Shown: positions 24,101 to 33,360, numbered from the stretch's first letter. The stretch is DNA of 64,000 bases from CADEDV01 sp964412375 (GCA_964412375.1 CAYPOD010000004.1:62001-126000); one strand, 5' to 3'. Translations and numbers: made by a program. Notes: generated by a model not told the origin, from the letters alone.

Positions 24101-25675
24101 GACCTGCGCAAATAACTGTTTGAAGTAATGACTGAGATGCTGAGGCTGATCACTGAGAACTGCCAGTGGTGTATCGGTGCCCATGGAGCCGACCGGTTCT
24201 TTTCCATCCACCGCCATCGGAGTGATGATGCTGTCCAGGTCTTCCGTGGAATAGCCAAATGCTTTCTGGTATTTGAAAACCTGGTCATGTTCCAGGTGGG
24301 TAAACATGATTCTTGGTTCGGGCAGTTCCTCTAATCTTATCTTGTATTTATTGAGCCATTCGGCATAGGGCTTTTGGGAGCAGATTTCTTTTTTCAGTTC
24401 ATCATCACTGATGATCTTTCCTTTTTCCATGTCCACGACGAACATCTTGCCGGGTTGCAGGCGGCCGTTTTCAATGATGATGGACGGGTCCACCGGCAGC
24501 ACACCTGTTTCTGATGCCATGATCACACGGTCATCACTGGTGACACAATAGCGTGAGGGACGGAGACCATTCCTGTCCAATGTAGCGCCGATGATATTTC
24601 CATCAGTGAACGAAATGGATGCGGGCCCGTCCCATGGTTCCATGAAGGAAGAGTGAAATTCATAAAATGCTTTTTTCACCGGGTCCATTTCTTCATTGCC
24701 ATCCCATGCTTCGGGTATCAGCATCATCATGGCATGGGGCAGGGAGCGGCCGGTGAGTGTTAGCAGTTCGATCACATTATCCAAACAGGCGGAATCACTT
24801 TGTTCTTCACTCACCACCGGCAGCAGCATATCCATTTCTTCTTTGCTGAAATGAGGGGTGGTAAAACCTTTTTCACCAGCTTTGAGCCAGTTCAGGTTAC
24901 CCTGCAGCGTATTGATCTCACCGTTATGCGCTATATAGCGAAAAGGCTGGGCCAGTTTCCAGGATGGAAATGTATTGGTGGCAAACCTGGAATGCACCAG
25001 TCCAAAAGAGCTGACCACTCTTTTATCATTGAGGTCCGGGAAATAGCCACGAACCTGAAGGCTGGTCAATTGCCCTTTATAAACTATCACTTTGTGTGAA
25101 AGCGAGGCAACATAGAAACCGATGTTGTCTTTTTTCACCGTGTTGTGAATGGTATGCGAAGCATAGTTGCGGAGCACAAAAAGTTTTCTTTCAAAATCAA
25201 GCTGACCGGATATATGATCGGGACAGGCGATGAAAACCTGTTCCATTTCCGGCTCCACACTCAATGCAGTAGGGCCAATGCCAGAGGGGTTCGTGGGCAC
25301 TTTACGGTAAGTGAGAATTTCCAGTCCGAGTTTTTCTGCTGCCCGGTTAAAAATGTCACGGCATTCTTCCCGCAGCCTGATCTCTTTCGGAAAAAAAATC
25401 ATACCCACTCCATATTTGCCATAGGAGGGAAGGTGTACACCTGATTTCAGGCATTCATCAAAAAAGAATTCGTGGGGTATTTGCAGCATGATGCCGGCCC
25501 CATCACCAGTGTTAGCTTCACAGCCACAGGCGCCGCGGTGCTCCATATTTTCCAGCACCGTCAAAGCATCGGTTATATGCTGGTGAGACTTGTGGCCTTT
25601 GATATTTGCTACGAAGCCGATGCCACATGCGTCACGTTCAAACGAGGGATGATATAAACCGGTTTTGCCTGCCAT
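21158..25675 (-). CDS. gltB: Glutamate synthase, large subunit
   Basis: A 1505-residue enzyme. A class II glutamine amidotransferase domain starts at Cys17 (ERDACGIGFVANIKG), so a 16-residue propeptide is likely removed to free the catalytic Cys. Next come the central domain and the FMN-binding synthase domain (SVKLVSKAGVGTIAAGVTKAKAD, SGYDGGTGASP). The 3Fe-4S cysteines are in CIMMRKCHLNTCPVG. The C-terminal beta-helix GXGXG domain contains GGANDYFGKGLSGARLV and YMTGGRVIILGDTGRNFAAGMSGG. It hydrolyses glutamine and channels ammonia to 2-oxoglutarate. It is the first gene before gltD, and an inverted repeat lies about 90 bases upstream. Confidence 0.97.
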   Translation of the reverse strand: MAGKTGLYHPSFERDACGIGFVANIKGHKSHQHITDALTVLENMEHRGACGCEANTGDGAGIMLQIPHEFFFDECLKSGVHLPSYGKYGVGMIFFPKEIRLREECRDIFNRAAEKLGLEILTYRKVPTNPSGIGPTALSVEPEMEQVFIACPDHISGQLDFERKLFVLRNYASHTIHNTVKKDNIGFYVASLSHKVIVYKGQLTSLQVRGYFPDLNDKRVVSSFGLVHSRFATNTFPSWKLAQPFRYIAHNGEINTLQGNLNWLKAGEKGFTTPHFSKEEMDMLLPVVSEEQSDSACLDNVIELLTLTGRSLPHAMMMLIPEAWDGNEEMDPVKKAFYEFHSSFMEPWDGPASISFTDGNIIGATLDRNGLRPSRYCVTSDDRVIMASETGVLPVDPSIIIENGRLQPGKMFVVDMEKGKIISDDELKKEICSQKPYAEWLNKYKIRLEELPEPRIMFTHLEHDQVFKYQKAFGYSTEDLDSIITPMAVDGKEPVGSMGTDTPLAVLSDQPQHLSHYFKQLFAQVTNPPIDPIRERLVMSLATFAGNNGNLLLEDPLTCHNVALKHPVLNNHELEKIRSIDTGLFQAKTVQCYFRADGKPGSLKKGLDRICEYAVHAVEDGFKVLILQDRAIDSNHAAIPSLLSTAAIHHHLIRKGMRGQVGIIVEAGDVWEVHHFACLIGFGATAINPYLALSSIRDLKETGRLQTTLHEDELKKNFIKAVNEGLLKVFSKMGISTLQSYQGAQIFEILGLNKDVVDKYFTGATSRIEGMGLDEIAKEVLAKHYLAFSKKDIPVERLPVGGNYQWKRKGEFHLFNPQTIHLLQHATRSNDYNTFKKYSKLVNDQSEKACTLRSLLQFKKNRSSINIDEVEPAENIYKRFATGAMSFGSISWEAHTTLAIAMNRLGGKSNTGEGGEDEKRYELLGNGDSMRSAVKQVASARFGVTCLYLTEADELQIKMAQGAKPGEGGQLPGHKVDEWIGRVRHATPGVGLISPPPHHDIYSIEDLAQLIFDLKNANRKARISVKLVSKAGVGTIAAGVTKAKADVVLISGYDGGTGASPVSSIKHAGLPWELGLAETQQTLVKNKLRSRVVVQADGQMKTGRDIAIAALLGAEEWGVATAALVVEGCIMMRKCHLNTCPVGVATQDPELRKRFTGDPDHVVNFFRFIVQELREIMAELGFRTVNEMVGQVDCLEMRDNITHWKYSKLDLSPVLYKEPASIYTPLYQCEEQDHGLSDCLDWKLLAAAFPSIDRKEKTKASFAIKNTDRTTGTLLSNEITKIYRSAGLPDDTVHFKFTGTAGQSFGAFATRGLTLEIEGGANDYFGKGLSGARLVIYPPASSTFTPEDNSIIGNVAFYGATSGEAFIRGKAGERFAVRNSGANVVVESVGDHGCEYMTGGRVIILGDTGRNFAAGMSGGIAYVYDVKGKFPGNCNKEMVDLDPCDIQDKNELFTMLQKHVEYTGSTVAKFILEDLENQLQHFVKVFPKDYKKVLQAKGIAARQKA

Positions 25676-25762
25676 TATTCACATGGTTTTTAGAAAAAAT
25701 TCAATGAAATGCAGTCTTCAGGACGGAAATGAAAATAGCCAGCAAGCAAACACTTTAAAAAT

Positions 25763-25790
25763 ACGCATTATTTGCGAAGAAATATTGCGT
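25763..25790. promoter_or_regulatory. Inverted repeat upstream of gltB, candidate operator
   Basis: Arms ACGCATTATTT (25763-25773) and AAATATTGCGT (25780-25790) are inverted with one mismatch in 11 around a 6-base centre. The site is 88-115 bases before the gltB start and beyond the end of ilvA. It could be a binding site for a dimeric regulator of nitrogen assimilation (inference). Confidence 0.45.
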
Positions 25791-25895
25791 TTTGTTTAAA
25801 ATATTGGCTAATGAATGTTAGTTGTAAGAATTGAATGTGGAGAACTGTGCTCAGTTCATTTTAGAATGAAATATTCATTGACCGCTATCAATAAT

Positions 25896-27152
25896 TTACA
25901 CTATGTACCCAAACAGGGTATCGTTCTTGTTCAGTTCAGTGTAACTGATGTTATACTGCTTCATATTGCTGAGCAGTGTATCGTAATCTTCCCGGTTCTT
26001 TACTTCAATACCAATAAGAGCAGGGCCGCTTTCCTTGTTGGTCTTTTGCATGTATTCAAAACGTGTAATGTCGTCAGTGGGTCCAAGCACATGATTCACA
26101 AATTCCTTTAAGGCACCGGGTCTTTGTGCAAAATTCACGAGGAAATAATGTTTCAGACCTTCATACTGCAAACTTCTTTCTTTTATCTCCGGCATACGGT
26201 CAATATCATTATTGCTGCCGCTGACGATGCAAACCACTGTCTTGCCTTTTATTTCTTCAGCATAATCATCAAGTGCAGCCACACTTAAGGCGCCGGCAGG
26301 TTCCACCACGATGGCATCCTCATTATAAAGTTTGAGGATAGTGGAGCATATTTTTCCTTCCGGCACCAGGTGCATATCATCGAGCACATCTTTGCAGATG
26401 GGAAAAGTCAGCTCACCGACACGTTTCACTGCAGCGCCATCCACAAAGCGGTCAATTTCATCCAGCGTAACCGGGAAACCATTTTTTAATGCTTCAAACA
26501 TAGAAGGAGCGCCTTCGGGTTCAAGGCCGATGATTTGGGTTTGCGGAGAAAACATTTTAAAATAACTGCCAACCCCGGCGCTTAGACCGCCGCCGCCAAC
26601 CGGCACAAACAAATAATCAATACCGGAAAGATCTTCCAGTATTTCAATGCCGACCGTTCCCTGCCCTTCGATGATTCGCCAATCATCGAAGGGGGGAATA
26701 AAGGTCATTTGGTTTTCTTCTGTATATTTCTTTGCAGCAACGGCGCAGTCATCAAAGGTGTCACCCGACAAAATGATGCTGATATTGTCTTCTCCAAACA
26801 TTTTTGTCTGGTTGGTCTTTTGCCGGGGAGTGATTACCGGCATAAAGACAACACCTTTTACGCCCAGCTTCTTACAGCTGTAAGCAAATCCCTGTGCATG
26901 ATTACCGGCGCTGGCGCAAACAACTCCTTTTTGCAATTGTTCAGCAGGTAAACTGCTCATCATGTTGTAAGCGCCACGCAACTTATAGGAACGCACCACC
27001 TGCAAATCTTCTCTTTTCAGGTAAACATGGCAATCATATCTTCTGGAAAGATGATGATTGTAAGTAAGAGGCGTCTTTGTCACCACTTTCTTTAAGCGAA
27101 AACTCGCAGCGGTAAAATCAAGTTGCGCAGTATTGTTTACAGCCGGTTTCAT
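25896..27152 (-). CDS. ilvA: Threonine dehydratase (threonine ammonia-lyase)
   Basis: A 418-residue PLP enzyme that converts threonine to 2-oxobutanoate, the entry step to isoleucine. The PLP lysine is Lys57 in SYKLRGAYN, and the glycine loop binding the PLP phosphate is VGGGGLSAG. A C-terminal regulatory ACT-like domain (about 325-418, YFLVNFAQRPGALKEFVNHVLGP) is present, so isoleucine feedback is plausible. It is the last gene of ilvEDBNCA and overlaps the end of ilvC by four bases, which implies coupled translation. No clear terminator follows within 220 bases. Confidence 0.95.
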   Translation of the reverse strand: MKPAVNNTAQLDFTAASFRLKKVVTKTPLTYNHHLSRRYDCHVYLKREDLQVVRSYKLRGAYNMMSSLPAEQLQKGVVCASAGNHAQGFAYSCKKLGVKGVVFMPVITPRQKTNQTKMFGEDNISIILSGDTFDDCAVAAKKYTEENQMTFIPPFDDWRIIEGQGTVGIEILEDLSGIDYLFVPVGGGGLSAGVGSYFKMFSPQTQIIGLEPEGAPSMFEALKNGFPVTLDEIDRFVDGAAVKRVGELTFPICKDVLDDMHLVPEGKICSTILKLYNEDAIVVEPAGALSVAALDDYAEEIKGKTVVCIVSGSNNDIDRMPEIKERSLQYEGLKHYFLVNFAQRPGALKEFVNHVLGPTDDITRFEYMQKTNKESGPALIGIEVKNREDYDTLLSNMKQYNISYTELNKNDTLFGYIV

Positions 27153-28285
27153 ACTAAGAATTGCTTTTCTTCTGATTCAGGTTTCACCAGTTTGCTGAAT
27201 ACTTCTTTGGTGGATGGTGTTGTTTTGGGTTCTGCTTTGGGCTGGTTCTCGGGACGCAGGCTTCTCACCGTTTTCCCCGATTGCCACAATTCACTTTCAC
27301 GCAGTTCTTTTAATTCTTCTTCTAATTTTTCACGATAATCAGGTTGTGAATTGGAATCAATGGAACGTTGTGATTCTTTGCCTGCCGCTACACTATCATA
27401 CAGTTCATTGAACACAGGCAGTGTGGCATCTTTGAATTTTTTCCACCAGTCAAGGGCGCCTCGCTGTGCAGTAGTGGAGCAGTTGGCATACATCCAGTCC
27501 ATTCCGTTCTCAGCCACCAGCGGCATCAATGACTGAGTCAGTTCTTCCACGGTTTCATTAAAGGCTTCAGAAGGAGAGTGGCCTCTTTCACGCAGCACCT
27601 GGTATTGAGCAGCAAAAATTCCCTGGATAGCGCCCATGAGTGTTCCTCTTTCGCCGGTGAGATCGGAATAAACTTCTTTTTTGAAATCTGTTTCAAACAA
27701 ATAACCGCTGCCTACAGCAATACCCAAAGCGATCACTCTGTCAAATGCTTTGCCGGTTGCATCCTGGTAGATGGCATAAGAACTGTTCAGTCCGCGGCCC
27801 TGTAAAAACATTCTTCTCAGCGAAGTGCCGGAACCCTTTGGCGCCACGAGAAATACATCCACATCCTTTGGCGGCACAATACCTGTTTGTTCATTGAACG
27901 TGATGCCAAAGCCATGTGAGAAGTATAATGCTTTGCCCGGTGTGAGGTATTTTTGAACTGTGGGCCATAATGCAATTTGTGCTGCATCACTCAGCAGGTA
28001 ACAGATGATGGTGCCTCTCTGTAGTGCTTCTTCAATTTCAAACAATGTTTCACCGGGAACAAAACCATCGCGGATCGCTTTATCCCATGTTTTTGAATTT
28101 TTCCGCTGGCCTACGATCACATTGATGCCATTATCTTTCTGGTTGAGTGCCTGGCCCGGGCCCTGCACACCATAGCCGATCACAGCTACGGTTTCATACT
28201 TTAAGACTTCCTGTGCTTTGGCCAGGGGAAATTCTTCACGGGTTACAACGTTTTCTTCAACGCCGCCGAAGTTTAGTTTTGCCAT
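27149..28285 (-). CDS. ilvC: Ketol-acid reductoisomerase
   Basis: A 378-residue enzyme acting after acetolactate synthase in valine and isoleucine synthesis. The dinucleotide motif is written GYGVQGPGQALNQ instead of the commoner GYGSQGHAHA, a variant I associate with Bacteroidota and some other groups. Conserved metal/substrate segments follow (VAPKGSGTSLRRMF, TDFKKEVYSDLTGERGTLMGAIQGIF). The last 45 or so residues are Pro/Lys/Glu-rich and lie beyond the normal knotted domain. Its stop overlaps the ilvA start by four bases. Cofactor preference is not settled by sequence alone. Confidence 0.94.
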   Translation of the reverse strand: MAKLNFGGVEENVVTREEFPLAKAQEVLKYETVAVIGYGVQGPGQALNQKDNGINVIVGQRKNSKTWDKAIRDGFVPGETLFEIEEALQRGTIICYLLSDAAQIALWPTVQKYLTPGKALYFSHGFGITFNEQTGIVPPKDVDVFLVAPKGSGTSLRRMFLQGRGLNSSYAIYQDATGKAFDRVIALGIAVGSGYLFETDFKKEVYSDLTGERGTLMGAIQGIFAAQYQVLRERGHSPSEAFNETVEELTQSLMPLVAENGMDWMYANCSTTAQRGALDWWKKFKDATLPVFNELYDSVAAGKESQRSIDSNSQPDYREKLEEELKELRESELWQSGKTVRSLRPENQPKAEPKTTPSTKEVFSKLVKPESEEKQFLV

Positions 28286-28349
28286 CTTATTTGTTTTTTG
28301 GTTTTATGTTTATTGTTATTGTTCGTCAGCTCCATGTTTGTTATCCAGC

Positions 28350-28940
28350 TTACATGCTAAATACTTTTTCATTATCACTCAGGAATTCATTCTCCATCGC
28401 TTCTGCTCCGGGTTCACGGTATTCAAACTCCTTCAGCTTTTGGTGAAATCCTTCGCTCTTGTTGATGATGGCCACCCTGGCACTGCGGACAAACTCGATC
28501 AGTCCGTAAGGCTCCAGCACTTTGATAAGGGCATCCGTTTCTTCCCTGTGACCTGTCACTTCAAACACAGTATAATCATTACGGATCACTACCGCTTTGG
28601 CGCCATACTGTCTTAACAGTCTTTCAACCTTCACCTGGGCGGCGATCACATCGGTCGGCACTTTATACAAGGCCAGTTCCTGCCAAACAATCTCATCGGC
28701 CGTGCTGTAATAGGCTTTCAACACTTCCACCTGTTTCTCTATCTGTCGGCACAGTTTACGGACAACTTCTTCTGTCTCGTTGATAACGATATTGAAACGG
28801 TGCACACTGTCCACTTCACTGGGAGAAGTGTTCAGGCTTTCGATATTGATCTTTCTTCTTGAGAAGATGATCGCTATGCGGTTCAGCAAACCGATCTGGT
28901 TTTCGGTATAAACGGTTATAGTATATTCCTGTTTCTGCAT
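28350..28940 (-). CDS. ilvN: Acetolactate synthase, small regulatory subunit
   Basis: A 196-residue partner of IlvB. An ACT domain fills about residues 5-80 (YTITVYTENQIGLLNRIAII then RRKINIESLNTSPSEVD), normally the valine-binding feedback site. A second alpha/beta domain follows (RQYGAKAVVIRNDYTVFEVTGHREETDALIKVLEPYGL). The C-terminal end is longer than in the shortest family members. It starts 10 bases after ilvB, so the two subunits are made from one message. Confidence 0.94.
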   Translation of the reverse strand: MQKQEYTITVYTENQIGLLNRIAIIFSRRKINIESLNTSPSEVDSVHRFNIVINETEEVVRKLCRQIEKQVEVLKAYYSTADEIVWQELALYKVPTDVIAAQVKVERLLRQYGAKAVVIRNDYTVFEVTGHREETDALIKVLEPYGLIEFVRSARVAIINKSEGFHQKLKEFEYREPGAEAMENEFLSDNEKVFSM

Positions 28941-28950
28941 ATTCTTTTAT

Positions 28951-30723
28951 TTATACTTCTTCTTTACATAATACAATTTCTGCCACACCCCGTCCCTGCG
29001 GCACCATGGGGAATACATTGTTTTCTTTGCCTACCATTATTTCGAGCAGGTAACTTCCGTCCTGCTCCAGCATGTCTTTCATTGCCTGTTTCAATTCTTC
29101 TCTTTTGCAAACTGATTTACCCGGGATGCCAAAACCTTTGGCCACCTGTACAAAATCAGGACTGGTTATATCAACAAATGAATACCGCTTTTCATGAAAG
29201 AGTTGCTGCCATTGGCGCACCATCCCCAGGAAATTGTTATTCAGAATAATGATTTTCACATTGGGCTTGAACTGCATGATAGTGCCCAACTCCTGCAAAG
29301 TCATTTGAAACCCGCCATCTCCAATGATGGCAACTGTGGTGCGGGACGGATCACCATACGCTGTGCCGATAGCAGCCGGCAAGGCAAAACCCATCGTCCC
29401 TAATCCGCCACTGGTGATATTACTTTTACTTTGATTGAATTTTGCATAGCGACAGGCCACCATCTGGTGCTGACCCACATCGGTAACAATGATGGCATTG
29501 CCCTGTGTCAGCTCATTCAGTACTTTGATCACTTCGCCCATCGTCAGGATTTCACACTTTGGATTTAGTTCTTCCCTGATTACTTTTTCTTCTTCTAATT
29601 GTAAATGGTCCCGGAATCGTTGCAGCCATTGCGGGTAAATTTTTTGCTGAACCAATGCTGTAAGCAGCGGTAGCGTTTCTTTGCAATCACCCCACACCGG
29701 CACTGTAGCTTTTACATTCTTATCAATTTCTGCCGGATCAATATCGAGGTGGATCACTTTGGCCTGTTTGGCATATTTGTCCAGACGTCCTGTGACACGG
29801 TCGTCAAAACGCATTCCCACGGCAATGAGTACATCACATTCATTAGTGAGTACATTGGGGCCATAATTGCCATGCATACCCAGCATGCCAACCGCCAGCG
29901 GGTGATCAGTAGGAATAGCACTCATGCCCATGATGGTCCATGCGGCCGGAATGCCTGCTTTTTCTATAAAGGTTTTAAATTCTTTCTCTGCTTTACCGAG
30001 TATCACACCCTGGCCAAAGATCACAAATGGTCTTTCTGCTTCATTGATAAGCTTCGCCGCATCTTCAATATATTGTTTGCGTACAATCGGTTTGGGGCGA
30101 TAGCTCCTGATATGTTCGCATTTTTCATAGCCGTTATATTCAAACTGCTGCAGTTGCGCATTCTTGGTGATGTCAATCAACACAGGCCCCGGTCTGCCGC
30201 TGTTGGCGATATAAAAAGCTTTGGCCAAAACATGCGGTATCTCTGTTGCATCAGTTACCTGGTAATTCCATTTGGTGACAGGAGTGGTGATATTGATCAC
30301 ATCTGTTTCCTGGAAAGCATCTGTTCCCAGCAAATGTGCAAATACCTGGCCGGTGACACACACAACAGGAGTGGAGTCAATCATGGCATCGGCCAATCCG
30401 GTAACAAGGTTGGTGGCGCCGGGTCCGCTGGTGGCAAACACTACACCTGTTTTGCCACTCACTCTGGCAAAACCCTGTGCTGCATGAATGGCGCCTTGCT
30501 CATGACGGACAAGAATATGTTTCAGCTTGTCGCTATAATCATACAATGCATCATAAATAGGCATGATGGCGCCGCCGGGATAACCAAAGATGGTTTCCAC
30601 TCCTTCGGCAACGAAGGCCTCCAGCACAGCCACACTGCCATTAACAGTGCGGGAGGTTTGAGAAGTTCCTGAACCGGCTGCTGATTTCTTTTTTATTTCC
30701 AATGTTTCGCTCATATCAAACAT
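28951..30723 (-). CDS. ilvB: Acetolactate synthase, large catalytic subunit
   Basis: A 590-residue thiamine-diphosphate enzyme joining two pyruvates, or pyruvate and 2-oxobutanoate. The TPP Glu region is EGVETIFGYPGGAIMPIYDAL near residue 38, followed by the FAD-binding central domain (GMHGNYGPNVLTNECDVLIAVGMRFDDRVTG). The ThDP/Mg motif is GDGGFQM running to LNNNFLGMVRQWQ. The first 25 residues are a Ser/Lys-rich extension. The ATG at 30714 (MSETLE) is as likely a start as the one three codons earlier. It lies 18 bases after ilvD and 10 before ilvN. Confidence 0.96.
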   Translation of the reverse strand: MFDMSETLEIKKKSAAGSGTSQTSRTVNGSVAVLEAFVAEGVETIFGYPGGAIMPIYDALYDYSDKLKHILVRHEQGAIHAAQGFARVSGKTGVVFATSGPGATNLVTGLADAMIDSTPVVCVTGQVFAHLLGTDAFQETDVINITTPVTKWNYQVTDATEIPHVLAKAFYIANSGRPGPVLIDITKNAQLQQFEYNGYEKCEHIRSYRPKPIVRKQYIEDAAKLINEAERPFVIFGQGVILGKAEKEFKTFIEKAGIPAAWTIMGMSAIPTDHPLAVGMLGMHGNYGPNVLTNECDVLIAVGMRFDDRVTGRLDKYAKQAKVIHLDIDPAEIDKNVKATVPVWGDCKETLPLLTALVQQKIYPQWLQRFRDHLQLEEEKVIREELNPKCEILTMGEVIKVLNELTQGNAIIVTDVGQHQMVACRYAKFNQSKSNITSGGLGTMGFALPAAIGTAYGDPSRTTVAIIGDGGFQMTLQELGTIMQFKPNVKIIILNNNFLGMVRQWQQLFHEKRYSFVDITSPDFVQVAKGFGIPGKSVCKREELKQAMKDMLEQDGSYLLEIMVGKENNVFPMVPQGRGVAEIVLCKEEV

Positions 30724-30741
30724 TATTTCATTTAACAGGGT

Positions 30742-32430
30742 TTAAAGGGCCTCATCCGTCACACAACCTTCACTGGCATCTTTCACCACTTTTGCATATT
30801 TGTACAATGCACCGCGGGTTGCTTTCAGCGGTGGTTGCTGCCAGTTCTTTTTTCTTGCGGCAATAATATCATCACTCACTTTTAAACTCAGAGTATTTTT
30901 AATAGAATCAATTTCAACCAGGTCGCCATCTTCCACCAATGCGATGAGGCCGCCATCAAAGGCTTCCGGTGTGATGTGACCTACCACAAAACCATGTGTG
31001 CCGCCGCTGAACCTGCCGTCGGTGATCAGCGCAACTGATTTCCCCAAACCGGCGCCAATGATAGCCGCTGTTGGTTTCAGCATCTCGGGCATACCGGGTG
31101 CGCCTCTCGGTCCCACATAGCGGATCACCACCACATCACCTTCTTTCACTTTTTTTTCTTGTATGCCAGCGATCAGTTCAAACTCACCATTGAACACTCT
31201 AGCCGGACCTTCAAAGCGTTCACCTTCTTTGCCACTGATCTTTGCCACACTTCCTTTTTCAGCAAGATTGCCATACAGAATTTGCAGGTGCCCCGTTTTT
31301 TTCAGTGGTTGTTCTACCGGGTAAATGATTTGCTGAGCCTTAAAATCCAGGTCAGGGACACCTGCTAAATTTTCTGCTACCGTTTTCCCGGTAACTGTCA
31401 AACAATCGCCGTGCAGCATGCCTTTTTGCAGGAGGTATTTCATCACAGCCGGCACACCACCATGTTCATGCAGGTCCTGCATGAGATATTTTCCAGAGGG
31501 TTTGAAATCGGCTAAAACAGGTACTTTATCGCTGATATGCTGTATATCATCCTGTGTCAGTTTCACACCTACACTTTTTGCCATGGCAATAAGATGTAGC
31601 ACGGCATTCGTGCTGCCGCCCAGCACCATGATCAGCGTAATTGCATTTTCAAAAGCTTTGCTGGTCATGATGTCGGATGGTTTGATATCTTTTTCCAGCA
31701 ATACTTTAATAGCTTCTCCGGCAGCAAGACATTCTTTTCTTTTCTCTTCACTCAAAGCCGGGTTGGAAGAAGAGAATGGCAAACTCATTCCCAACGCTTC
31801 AATGGCTGAGGCCATCGTATTGGCGGTGTACATACCACCGCAGGCACCGGCACCGGGGCAGGAATGCTGTACAATGCCTTTGAAATCGGCTTCGCTGAGT
31901 TGTCCTGCTATTTTTTGTCCCAATGCTTCAAAGGAGCTGACGATATTCAGGTCTTGTCCATTATAATGGCCGGGAGCAATGGTGCCGCCATAGATCATGA
32001 TGGCTGGACGGTTAAGACGACCCATGGCCATAATGCTGCCGGGCATATTCTTATCACATCCGGGTAAGGCAATGATCCCATCATAGTATTGTGCACCTGC
32101 ATTGGTTTCAATGCTGTCGGCAATGATGTCGCGGCTGACAAGACTGTAACGCATTCCATCAGTACCCATGCTGATGCCATCACTGACACCGATAGTGTAA
32201 AACCGAAGCCCGATCAGGTCTTTAGTTTTATCAACACCTTCTTTCACTGTTACGGCCAGTTCATTCAGGTGCATGTTGCAGGGATTGCCGTCCCATCCCA
32301 TGCTCACAATTCCTACCTGGGCCTTACTGAAATCTTCTTCTTTGAAACCAATGGCATAATACATGGCCTGTGCCGCCGGTTGAGTCGGGTCTTGTGTTAA
32401 TGTCTTTGAATATTTGTTCAATGTGCTCAT
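30742..32430 (-). CDS. ilvD: Dihydroxy-acid dehydratase
   Basis: A 562-residue Fe-S enzyme that dehydrates the dihydroxy acids to the keto acids of valine and isoleucine. The cluster cysteines are in LPGCDKNMPG and CPGAGACGGMYTANTM. Metal and substrate segments such as GGSTNAVLHLIAMA and TDGRFSGGTHGFVVGH are intact. Its start overlaps the ilvE stop by four bases (ATGA type), so the first two genes of the ilv operon are translationally coupled. Length fits the family. Confidence 0.96.
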   Translation of the reverse strand: MSTLNKYSKTLTQDPTQPAAQAMYYAIGFKEEDFSKAQVGIVSMGWDGNPCNMHLNELAVTVKEGVDKTKDLIGLRFYTIGVSDGISMGTDGMRYSLVSRDIIADSIETNAGAQYYDGIIALPGCDKNMPGSIMAMGRLNRPAIMIYGGTIAPGHYNGQDLNIVSSFEALGQKIAGQLSEADFKGIVQHSCPGAGACGGMYTANTMASAIEALGMSLPFSSSNPALSEEKRKECLAAGEAIKVLLEKDIKPSDIMTSKAFENAITLIMVLGGSTNAVLHLIAMAKSVGVKLTQDDIQHISDKVPVLADFKPSGKYLMQDLHEHGGVPAVMKYLLQKGMLHGDCLTVTGKTVAENLAGVPDLDFKAQQIIYPVEQPLKKTGHLQILYGNLAEKGSVAKISGKEGERFEGPARVFNGEFELIAGIQEKKVKEGDVVVIRYVGPRGAPGMPEMLKPTAAIIGAGLGKSVALITDGRFSGGTHGFVVGHITPEAFDGGLIALVEDGDLVEIDSIKNTLSLKVSDDIIAARKKNWQQPPLKATRGALYKYAKVVKDASEGCVTDEAL

Positions 32431-33323
32431 GCTTCTGTCAATAATGGGTTGAAGGCCTTTCCTGTTACTTTGTGTTTATAAGCTGACTGAACCTGGCTGC
32501 TTACCGATTCTTTCCAGTTCAACGGAAATTGATAATCATCCAGACTTTCAAATCCCACCACTTCTGCTGCAGTACCACAGAAAAAAGCAGCATCAGCTTC
32601 TTTCAGTTCTTCTATTGTAAATAATTTCTCTTCTGTGGGAATGTCGAGTTCATGGCATATTTCCAGCACGGTGGCACGGGTGATGCCCGGCAGGATATTC
32701 CCTAAAGCCGGGGTAAAGAGCTTTCCGTTTTTTTCAAAAAATAAATTGGCGCCGGGTGCTTCGGCCACATTGTTATTCATATCCAGCAGCAGCGCTTCAT
32801 CATATCCAGCAGCCTTTGCTTCCTGGCTGGCAAGGATAGAGTTTACATAATGACCGGTAGCCTTGGCATGTATCTTAAATCCTTTGGGATTGGGCCGCTG
32901 GAAAGAAGAGGTCATCACCCGCAGCAGTTTTTCACCCAAGAATGGCTGCATCTCCCATGTTTCGATCACAATAAATGATTCTTTGTTTTGTACAAAACTC
33001 ATATTGGCAGGTGCATACACAACGGGGCGGATATAAGCATCCTGCTGGTTGTTTCTTTTTAGGACTTCATAAGTTGCTTCGATAAGTTCATTTGTTTGCC
33101 AGTGATACGGCATATGCAGGGCATCGGCTGATTGCTGAAGACGGTCGTAGTGTTCCTGTGCTTTGAATATCCTGGTTTCACCGTTGACAGTCCTGTAAGC
33201 ACGGATGCCTTCAAAAACAGCATAGCCATAGTGCAATGACTGGCTGTAAAAATCCATTTTCGATTCGGAGGCTTTTGCAAAACTTCCGTTGTGAAAAATG
33301 ATCGTATCGTTATTGTAGTACAT
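32427..33323 (-). CDS. ilvE: Branched-chain amino acid aminotransferase
   Basis: A 298-residue fold-type IV PLP aminotransferase making the final step to Val, Leu and Ile. The PLP lysine is in HAKATGHYVNSILA, and the conserved EAPGANLFFE and GILPGITRATV segments follow. It is the first structural gene after the attenuator: the terminator hairpin ends only 38 bases before its ATG. Its place at the head of the operon means every gene through ilvA depends on readthrough of that terminator, unless there is an internal promoter. Confidence 0.96.
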   Translation of the reverse strand: MYYNNDTIIFHNGSFAKASESKMDFYSQSLHYGYAVFEGIRAYRTVNGETRIFKAQEHYDRLQQSADALHMPYHWQTNELIEATYEVLKRNNQQDAYIRPVVYAPANMSFVQNKESFIVIETWEMQPFLGEKLLRVMTSSFQRPNPKGFKIHAKATGHYVNSILASQEAKAAGYDEALLLDMNNNVAEAPGANLFFEKNGKLFTPALGNILPGITRATVLEICHELDIPTEEKLFTIEELKEADAAFFCGTAAEVVGFESLDDYQFPLNWKESVSSQVQSAYKHKVTGKAFNPLLTEA

Positions 33324-33360
33324 GTTGTCTGTTTTTCAGGGTTTAACTTCCGGTAAATAA

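Noticed and set aside
29749..30672. A 307-codon plus-strand frame opposite ilvB
   Set aside because: It lies entirely antisense to a certain ilvB gene, is rich in Cys, His and Ile in the way of shadow frames, and has no domain or start context.
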